64,000 bases of DNA. Source: Cryptomeria japonica (taxonomy: Eukaryota > Streptophyta > Pinopsida > Cupressales > Cupressaceae). The position numbers and the translations under genes are program-made. Each line of letters begins with the position of its first letter. Position 1 is the first letter of the stretch. Shown here piece by piece: positions 56,056-64,000 of this stretch. Under the pieces are notes generated by a model. That model had not been told where the DNA came from and ran no database searches. It worked only from the letters and a program-made list of their open reading frames with translations. The DNA lies in contig NC_081411.1 in the NCBI RefSeq assembly GCF_030272615.1, forward strand, positions 181,868,977 through 181,932,976, given 5' to 3'.

Positions 56056-56823
56056 TGTTGGCATATGCACACTCCAATGAGACATTAAAGGTGATTGAAG
56101 GTTTTTTCATTGATGGCAACCTTACAATCCTACGACACCGGCAAGGCATTACACCGGCACTCAGACAACTGGCACTGGCAGAGAAAGGAAGCATACCGGC
56201 ACAGAGGCCGATAGGATTTTTCCTATATTATATTTTGTTTATTATTGTAAAAACTTTGTAAGCCGACTTGGTATTATTGTAAAATGACTCTTATATATAA
56301 AAGATCATTGTAGGACATTTGATAAGATATGGTAGAATGTAATTAGGCAAAATAAGGCAGACCTATTATGCGAATCATAGGATAAGGGTTTATATAAGAA
56401 GCAGAGCAGAAATCGGTACTGGATCTGGCATTATAGATGCTATTCTGAAGCAGTACAAGATACTGGATTTGTATAATCCATTATTGTAAGTTAGTGAGAC
56501 TTCCCATTGAGCAGTGAGCTCTAGGAACTTGGCCTTCCTACATGTGCAGGCCCCTCTTGTAAGTAATATTCTCTTATTGGCCAGTAAGTGAATATTGTGG
56601 GTCACAAATCCCACTGAGGTTTTTTCCACACCGGGTTTCCTCATTAAAATATTGTGTTATGGTGTGTTTCTTATGTGGTTGCTTTCATTTCTGTTTATTG
56701 CATTATTTCTTGCTTACTGGTACATTGTTATAATATGCTCTACATGTTTTAAGTTAAGAAATTCAATTCAATGGTTAGATACTAATTCACCCCCCCCTCT
56801 TAGTATCTATGGGAATCCTAACA
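56056..56823 (+). repeat. 5' LTR of element D
   Basis: TGTTGGCATATGCACACTCC to GGGAATCCTAACA. Aligns with 61844-62637 with scattered substitutions and one indel of about 26 bp. Confidence 0.95.
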
Positions 56824-56825
56824 AT

Positions 56826-56837
56826 TGGTATCAGATC
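56826..56837 (+). promoter_or_regulatory. Primer binding site of element D
   Basis: TGGTATCAGATC, one change from the initiator tRNA-Met complement TGGTATCAGAGC. Confidence 0.9.
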
Positions 56838-56894
56838 CTAGTCCTCTATTTTCAAAAGCCTAACAGCTTGAGGAAGATCTTGACACCGGTAGAG

Positions 56895-58049
56895 ATGGAA
56901 AATCTAATGAAGCAACTTGAAGCATCTCTCTCAGACTATGATACAGAGAAATTGAAAAACATCAAACTTGAAGATGATCTAAAAGCAGCTCAAGATATCA
57001 TTCAGGCACTTCAAGAAAATCTCACCATTGCAAGAAACAAAAGAAGAGAACTTTGTGAAAAGATGTAATTTGAGAATGATGAGAAGGAAACTCTTAATGA
57101 TATGATAGGTAAGCTGAAGCAAGAGAACATGACAACAAAGAATGAAATGCAGGATATGACCATGAGATTTTGTAAAGAAATTAAAGATAGAAAGAAGAAT
57201 GAAGAAGATTTGACTAGAAGATTAAGTGATGCAGCAAATGAGAACACCAAACTTAGCTATGAAAATGATTTGTTGAAGATAGATCTAATGCATACACAGA
57301 ATGATTCAAATGAACTCATGAGACAGAAAGAATTCTTGGAAAGAGAATTAGATACTGCAAATCAGCACAAAGATAAATTCAAGAAAAGTTCAGAAGAACT
57401 TGGTGACTTGTTGAAAAATCAGAAACCTAATGGTGACACAAATGGGATTCGCTTTGAAGTTGGTGAAAGCTCTGATACTGCAAACACTCAAGATCACAGC
57501 AAATTGGTAAGGCAACCTAATGCTTATAAATTCAATAAAAAATGCTTTAACTGTAATAAGTATGGTCATAGAGCAAATAAATGTAGATCTAGAAATTATC
57601 AGAACATCAACACACCCACCGATCAATGTTCAAAATGCAATAAAGTTGGTCATAACTCTAAAAATTGTAGAATGAATGTAAGATGTTATGTTTGTGGAAG
57701 ATTTGGACACTTATCTAATAAATGTAGAACACAAACTGACATAGGCTATGGAAAGGTTATTTAGATAAATAATGTGACTTGTTATGCTTGTAACAAGATT
57801 GGGCATATTGCAAAATTATGCAGAAGTAAAGGATCACTGATAGACAACAAAAGTTCTAGTTTGAAAGGAAAAGAAAAATTTGAAGAGGTTAAGCAAGAAT
57901 TCTCAGAACAATGGATTAGAAAGTCAGATAATGTTGGAAATACTCCTCCATTGGTAGAACCAATCAACACTCCACCATCAGGACAGAGTAGTGCTCCACC
58001 AGCAGGACAGAGTAGTACTCCATCGGCAGGAAGCTCTTCATCAAATTGA
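56895..58049 (+). pseudogene. Element D ORF1, gag-like with four zinc knuckles
   Basis: From the ATG at 56895 one frame runs to 58049 with two internal stops (57066 TAA, 57762 TAG). The N-terminal half is coiled coil (KLEDDLKAAQDIIQALQENL; KEFLERELDTANQHKDKF). Four CCHC knuckles follow: CFNCNKYGHRANKC, CSKCNKVGHNSKNC, CYVCGRFGHLSNKC and CYACNKIGHIAKLC. The C-terminus has short GQSS-x-PPA repeats. It resembles a copia-type gag that has lost its usual N-terminal domain. It probably binds element RNA. Confidence 0.8.
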
Positions 58050-58356
58050 AGAAAAGTTTCTTGAGGGTTTGGCAATCAATGAGACATATGCTATAATTCC
58101 CTCGGTTGATTGTGAAAAGTTAGAAAATTACTTCTATACCGGCAGACAATGTTAAGTGATTACTTAACCGACATGCATTTATTGTGGTAGTTGGCAAAAT
58201 TGACATTATAAATTTGTGGTTTTGGCTCCATTTCACTTCAATATGAATTCAAACACTCAAAGAGCACGAAATCTCCAGAGCTAAGGTATTTCGAGAAAGA
58301 GGCAAGAACACTTCAGCAATCAATCCATCCTAAGGTAGAAAAAGGTATTTATCATC

Positions 58357-61300
58357 ATGGCATCCACCTCTGCACTTGAATATATAGCAAACCCTACTGT
58401 AGTCGAGGTTATAAAATGCCCTAGGCCTGTATTTCAACTAGTTCCCGAGATAGCAAAAAAAGATGACAATATAGGTGCTTTTTCCCAAATTCCAAAAGGA
58501 ATTGTTTATGCTGAAGACCCTAGAATATACATCCATTGCAACATAGAGGAATTAGGAGATGAAGAAATCAAAACCATGTATAAATCTATCATATGTGATG
58601 ATTCCAGAAATATAAAACCAGAACATAAAATTGTTGAAACCCTAGGATTTACTGAAATCCTCTGCATTCCTGAATTTCCCAAGGATGTGATTAGGATAGT
58701 TTTGAGCAGGGTACATGGTGAATTTCTCTGGTTAGATGCAATTCACAAAATTACTGAGCTGTGAAATCTGTCATAGGGTTACCTTCCAACGATAAAAGAC
58801 CAAACAAGACTAAAAAGGTCTCAAATGACCTAGTAACAAAACTAACTGGTGCAACATCTGACAAAAGGTCCTTGAGAGTCAATGATGTAACCGACACAAA
58901 TATAAGATTCATCAGCATGATTTTAGGGTATAAAGCAACTCATGCTAATAGACTTAACTCAGTTTCTAGTTTATGCATAAAGAGTGCACATGATATGGTT
59001 AAGGTTATTGCGAAGATTGATGTCTGTGAGTGGTTAAAAGATGAATTGATTGATGACTTAGGCAAAATCAAGAAGGATAAGAAAGGAACTTTTAGGTTTG
59101 GTAATCTACTTGTATGCTTAATGCTACACATAACCAAATAGGTTCCTGGTATAGGCCATAAAGAGCTTGGATTTGATATACTAGTAGGGAAACAGTTAAG
59201 AGACCTATTTAATAACATGGGTGAAGACAAAGAAAAGAATATCCATGACTATTTTCAAGCACTAAAAGCAAGAATGAACAAAAGAATCAGACTGTCACAG
59301 AAAATAGTTAGCAAATACAAGGATGAAATATGTTTTGTGATAAAAAAGGATGAGATCTGGATGGAAGCAGTAATCCCAAGAACAGTTTGGGTTATTGAGA
59401 TGGGTTATGAGACCGATGATCATATCATTGAGACTTAAGCAAAAGCCCTTCTTGAAGCACCTAGGGAACCAAAGGAAGAAGTATTCGGTAGTGTTGAGTC
59501 GATTGAAAACCAAATTCAATCTAAGAAGAGAGTGAAAAAGGTTGAAGCAGTTGTGAGAAGATGATCTAGGGAGGCAAAGGCAATAAAAGAAGATGTACTT
59601 AAGAAAACTGGCATCACTAAGGATGAGTTAGGAACACTACAACCTGAAACTCACCTATCACTGGTAGCAACTTCTTCAAAGAATGACATGCCAGCAACTT
59701 TCAAAAGAGTTGTAAGGAAAAGGGATCCTTCACCAGCATCCACACCTTCACCTAGAAGAACTAGACAGAAACAATAGGAAGTCAGGTCATTGGTTAAGAA
59801 AACTACACCAAAGAAAAAGCTGACACCCAAGAAGAAGAAGAGGACTCAACAAAACATGGCCCCTCTTGACAAACTGCTAAATAAAATTACAGAGGAAGGG
59901 AAACTAAAGAATATAAAGAAACTATATGATACTTTTACAGCAGATGAAAAAGAACAAGTGGAAAACAGTGTTATTTTGCACATGGACATGTATAAAAAGT
60001 TTTTATTATAAGTAGTAGATGAAATACCAGATCAACTATTTAATAGACTGGAAGCAAGAAGACAAGCTGTGGTAGAGCTTGACAAGAAAATCAAAATAGA
60101 AAAGTTACTTGTTGTTTACCCAGTAAACTCACCCAAGGAAATAGATGACCTAATTGTAGAAGCCAACTAGTCAGTATTCTCCACTGCACACTGGCATATT
60201 GCTTTAATGGTTGGAAGAGTCAATGAGGTAACTGAGGAAACATAAAATGCATGGGATATATTCCTAGTTGAAAAAGAAAAACAAGAAGAGTACAGGAACC
60301 CCAAATCAATAAAGGTATACCAGAAGGAGAGAGACAAAGGAAAAGGAAAGGTTGGTGGACCTCTGAGCATCAAGGTAAAGGATAACTTACTCTCGTCGCC
60401 TCTGATTACATCACCGGTAATAACAACTACTGAAGATCAATCGATAGTTGAGAGTATGGATATAAAGGATACAAATCCTAATCCCGAGGTACTATACATA
60501 GTTAATGTTGATACTCAAATAGTCAACATTGTGGTAGACAAGGATACAACCGGTAAAACTGACATGGCTAGTGAGCCACCAGTATCAGACAAAGGTAAAC
60601 CAACAAATAATGTCATAGGGCAACAAGCAGAAACTCAAACAGAGCAACAAACAGGGCAACAGATAGAAACACAAACCGAGACACAAGCTGAGCAATAGGC
60701 TTCAGAGCAGCAACAGACAAATACAGAATCTGTGCCACCGGCAACTGGTGAACAAGGAAAACCACTAACAAAGGAAATGGAAACACAAGAAGACCTACCA
60801 GAGGTCACTACTAGCAAGGATAGTGCTCCCACTAGTGGAATTCAGAATATTGATTCCTCCTCAGCAAGTTACAAATATACAAATGTAACTGAAGTACTTT
60901 TGGACTCCATCAAAAGGATAACTGATTGTAGTTCACTGGCTTATAAAGCTATAGATGATACAATCCTAGTTTTAAAAATGATAGCTCCCAACTGTAACAT
61001 AGATAACAAGGATTCTTTAAGTCAACTTGACACCTTGTCAAAGTACATTACTAAGAACACAATAATGGTTGACCAAATAAAGGAAGATGCACTCAAAGAG
61101 AAGTTGGAAAAAGAAAAAGAAAAATTCTTTGAAGATCAAATAAAGAAGTGTGCCAGAGAATTTCACATACTTATACCGGAACTATGCAACTCATTAAAGG
61201 AATTAAAAACTCTGTACAAAGATACTTGCAAGAAAAACTTTTTGACAGTAGACTTAGATAAGAAAATGAGCAAGGTACAAGATGAAATCAATAAACTTGC

Positions 61301-61622
61301 ATACAGTTTTGTTAACTCACCTAATACATTATCAGTTTTTGAACAAAAGATAACAAGTTTTGAGGAAGAGTTACTTAAGCTAGGAAGAGAAAAGGACATA
61401 ATAGTAGATAAGGCAAAGAATTTGAGACTAAGACTAAGTCCAAGATTGGACTATCTAGCATTCATGCGGAAGGAAATGTCTGAGGCACTAGTACAGGGAC
61501 AGAGAACACTGACAAAGCATATGCAACACCTCACTGGTACAGTTCAAAGAATAGAGACAACAATAAAGGATAGCAAGAAGTTTATGGAGAGTATAAACTT
61601 GATTTTGGCAGATCTTTTTTAA
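58357..61622 (+). pseudogene. Element D ORF2, unknown protein of about 1,090 codons
   Basis: Begins at the ATG at 58357 (MASTSALEYIANPTVVEVIK). One frameshift occurs near 58757, after which a single frame runs to TAA at 61620-61622, with about eight in-frame stops (for example 59139, 59436, 60009, 60696). Segments include WLKDELIDDLGKIKKDKKGT and FRFGNLLVCLMLHITK, a Lys/Pro basic region (KKTTPKKKLTPKKKKR), a Gln/Thr-rich low-complexity stretch near 60640, and a helical C-terminus (60732-61622, 296 open codons). I recognise no enzymatic motif. Its length, position and frame persistence argue that it was once a functional ORF of this element family. Confidence 0.6.
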
Positions 61623-61843
61623 ATTGTAACCACCCAGTTACAAGGTTGAGTGAGACTACAACTCTACTGACATCTTGACAACCTTTGTCATTGATGCCAA
61701 AGGGGGAGTAGTAGTATGAGAAAATAACTGATAGAAGACTCATCTACTTAGGGGGAGTTTCACACATTTTTGGATTACAAATTTTGGACTACACATTTTT
61801 GGATTTTCTCATGAGTGTTGCCATCAATGCCAAAGGGGGAGAT
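61623..61843 (+). other. 3' tail and polypurine tract of element D
   Basis: Short tail with two GCCAAAGGGGGAG blocks (near 61700 and 61830). The second forms the polypurine tract abutting the LTR. Confidence 0.75.
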
Positions 61844-62637
61844 TGTTGGCATATGTGCACTCCAATGAGACATTGAAGGTGATTGAAGGTTTTGTCATTG
61901 ATGGCAACCTTACAATCCTATGGCACCAAAAAGGCATTACACCGGTATTAGCAGATCAGACTCTACACTGGCACTCAAACTACCAGCATCAGCAGAGAAA
62001 GGAAGCATACCGGCACAGAGGCTGACATGATTTTTGTTATATTATATTTTGTTTATTATTGTAAAAAATTTGTAAGCCGACTAGGTATCATTGTAAAATG
62101 ACTCTTATATATAAAAGATCATTGTAGGACATCTGATAAGATATGGTAGAATGTAATTAGGCGAAATAAGGTAGACCTATTATGCGAATCATAGGATAAG
62201 GGTTTATATAAGAAGCAGAGCAGAAACCGATACTGGATCTGGCATTATAGATGCTATTCTAAAGTAGTACAAGATACTGGATTTGTATAATCCATTATTG
62301 TAAGTCAGTGAGACTTCCCATTGAGCAATCAGGTCTAGGCACTTGGCCTTCCTGCATGTGCAGGCCCCTCTTGTAAGTAATATTCTCTTATTAGCCAATA
62401 AGTGAATATTGTGAGTCACAAATCCCACTGAGGTTTTTCCCACACCAAGTTTCCTCATTAAAATTTTGTATTATGGTGTGTTTCTTATGTGGTTGCTTTC
62501 ATTTCTGTTTATTACATTATTTCTTGCTTACCGGTACACTATTATAATATGCTCTACATGTTTTAAGTTAGGAAATTCAACTCACCAGTTAGATACTGAT
62601 TCACCCCCCTCTCTCAGTATCTGTGGGAATCCTAACA
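61844..62637 (+). repeat. 3' LTR of element D
   Basis: 794 bp, TGTTGG to CCTAACA, followed by the TSD GTCAA. Confidence 0.95.
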
Positions 62638-62642
62638 GTCAA

Positions 62643-62765
62643 GTTGTTGAAGAATCAAGGAAAACCGAAGACCAAAGAGCTATGGACAATGACTACTACT
62701 GATCATGAAGCAATACTGGATACTCTTAAGCAAAGAGATGACCCTTCAGGCATACTTGAGGAGTA
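62643..62765 (+). pseudogene. Transposase-like gene, C-terminal tail
   Basis: After removing element D and one TSD copy, the frame of 55889-56055 (ending IIAIDV) runs on here without a break through KNQGKPKTKELWTMTTTDHE to the stop at 62763-62765. This shows that the LTR element landed about 40 codons before the end of the gene. Confidence 0.65.
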
Positions 62766-64000
62766 ATTCTTTAATGGTCCCTTATTTTTTTTATCATGCA
62801 TTTCATTTCAAACAATGGTCATTAAACCTTAATGTTCAAGTTTGTTATGTGTATGTTAAAGATGTGTTCAAAATGCAGGTCTATTGATGAACGTTTTATT
62901 TTGGCAACATAGTTTTTGCATGCACATAGTGGGTACACTCGATATAATTGGAAGGGATGTATTTTTGCAACATGACTTATTATCATACATTTGATGAGAT
63001 TTACAATTTTTGCTATTAGACAACACTATTTGACAATTTTTGATTGTATAATTAACACAAACCCTTTATGCTCATGCAGGTCTTTTTTGATGATATACAA
63101 CAGTATCGCATTATAATTTTTGTGTCAACATACTGGGTTCTCTTGATATAATTTGAAGGGACATATTTTTATGGTATATAATCCCACCTTTTCATTTATT
63201 ATCATGCATTTCAGTTGAAGTGATTATCATAAAGCCTTTATGTTCATCCATGCATTTTATGTGTAGACTAACAATTCTTAAAAATACAGGTTCATGCTAG
63301 ATCATTCATCATTGATTAGTTTACTCTTGGTGATGGTACATATTCCTTTGTACATTAATGAGATTCAATTTTGTGCATAAACACTAAGTCAAGTGAATGT
63401 ATTGCTATTTAGAAATGACCATATCTACCATCATCTTCAACCATGTAGAGAAATGCAATGAGAAGGGCTTTAATCAACATGCATCTTTCTTCAAAGTTAT
63501 GCTTGTATACTTTGCAGAGAAACTGGTAAGTTTCGTAATTATACAATCTTGTACATCTTAAAAATGTTTCAAATGATCTATTTATAATTTGACAAAATAA
63601 TTTGTATTAAGTGTTATAATTTGTTTCTTGTAGCACATTCATTCCGCATAAAATGGTTGCTTATTTTGGTCTTCATTTATATGCAGGCATTGTTGTATGT
63701 AATCTTTTCTCTTAGCACATGAGGATGTCTAATGCAGATGGAGTGGGATGTTGTATTTGTATATGGATGTAAATTTATGTTACTTTGTTATGATGATATA
63801 CAATGTCCATGAGCAAATTGGTTTAGTTATATTGATGATATACAATGTATCTGTACATGAGTACATTCGTGTAGTTGTACTGATAATGAAAAAAAATCAT
63901 GTTTGCATATCCCTTCATGGATGTCACATGCAAGTGTAATGATAATTATGTGTATACAATACATGGAAATATTGATGATCATTATGTGTCTACAGTGTAA
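62766..64000. other. AT-rich 3' flank, nothing recognised
   Basis: No ORF, LTR or RNA gene is supported. Several TGCAGGT words (62876, 63077) look like splice-site-like or short repeated motifs but do not frame exons I can read. Confidence 0.45.

Larger units (their letters stand above)
56056..62637 (+). mobile_element. LTR retrotransposon D without pol, complete with TSD
   Basis: LTRs 56056-56823 and 61844-62637 (768 and 794 bp; the second has an extra roughly 26 bp) both run TGTTGGCATATG to CCTAACA. The TSD is GTCAA (56051-56055 and 62638-62642). PBS at 56826-56837, polypurine tract AAAGGGGGAGAT at 61832-61843. Inside are a zinc-knuckle gag-like ORF (56895-58049) and a second long ORF (58357-61622), but no protease, integrase, RT or RNase H. 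It is a non-autonomous (LARD-like) element inserted into the C-terminal part of the transposase-like gene. Confidence 0.9.

Noticed and set aside
1..64000. tRNA, rRNA, snRNA or intact host protein genes
   Set aside because: None found on either strand. tRNA-like words are limited to retrotransposon primer binding sites.

Overview
The window looks like intergenic DNA from a large, repeat-rich plant genome. A gymnosperm (conifer-type) source is my best guess, from the style of the Ty3/gypsy and Ty1/copia elements and the absence of any intact host gene. I see no rRNA, tRNA, CRISPR or prokaryotic features. Almost every base can be placed in a nest of transposable elements, several with exact ends and target-site duplications (TSDs).

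Layout. (1) An old minus-strand Ty3/gypsy element ('gypsy-B') is the substrate of the left three quarters. Its pieces lie at 863-3973 (RT, RNase H, integrase), 10522-11700 (protease, an extra RNase H, linker), 29737-30704 and 46843-47640 (gag). (2) It is split by four insertions: a solo LTR (72-857, TSD TGAAG); a plus-strand copia (3979-10521); an 18-kb CACTA-type DNA transposon (11701-29736, TSD TGA); and a 16.1-kb Tat-type Ty3/gypsy element (30705-46837, TSD CTAAT, two 758-bp LTRs). (3) The CACTA element has no recognisable transposase. It carries fragments of a plant DRM-type de novo DNA methyltransferase arranged as a long hairpin, two small copies of the hairpin tip, one exon resembling alpha-glucan phosphorylase, and a nested minus-strand copia (18394-25022, TSD TTTTC). 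(4) 46.8-53.2 kb holds the start of gypsy-B gag, a degenerate minus-strand ORF of unknown function and a foldback built from GA/CT tracts around a minisatellite. (5) 53266-62765 is a decayed gene resembling a DDE transposase, split near its C-terminus by a pol-less LTR retrotransposon (56056-62637, TSD GTCAA).

How the parts work together. The Tat element encodes gag-protease-RT-RNase H-second RNase H-integrase in one uninterrupted frame that contains stops but no frameshift. On the opposite strand, between pol and the 3' LTR, it carries a plant mobile domain (PMD) gene with a plausible TATA box, a 22-codon first exon, a 785-bp intron and a long second exon. A degenerate CGCGTCTGTGT motif occurs in the sense leader and, in matching transcriptional sense, in the intron of the antisense gene. 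Most nonsense codons in the window read as C-to-T changes (CGA, CAA or CAG to stop), as expected for heavily methylated DNA. Against that background, a transposon carrying an inverted repeat of a DNA methyltransferase is the most provocative feature.

Limits. Families were recognised by eye from translated motifs. No database search, alignment or folding was run, and percentages are visual counts.
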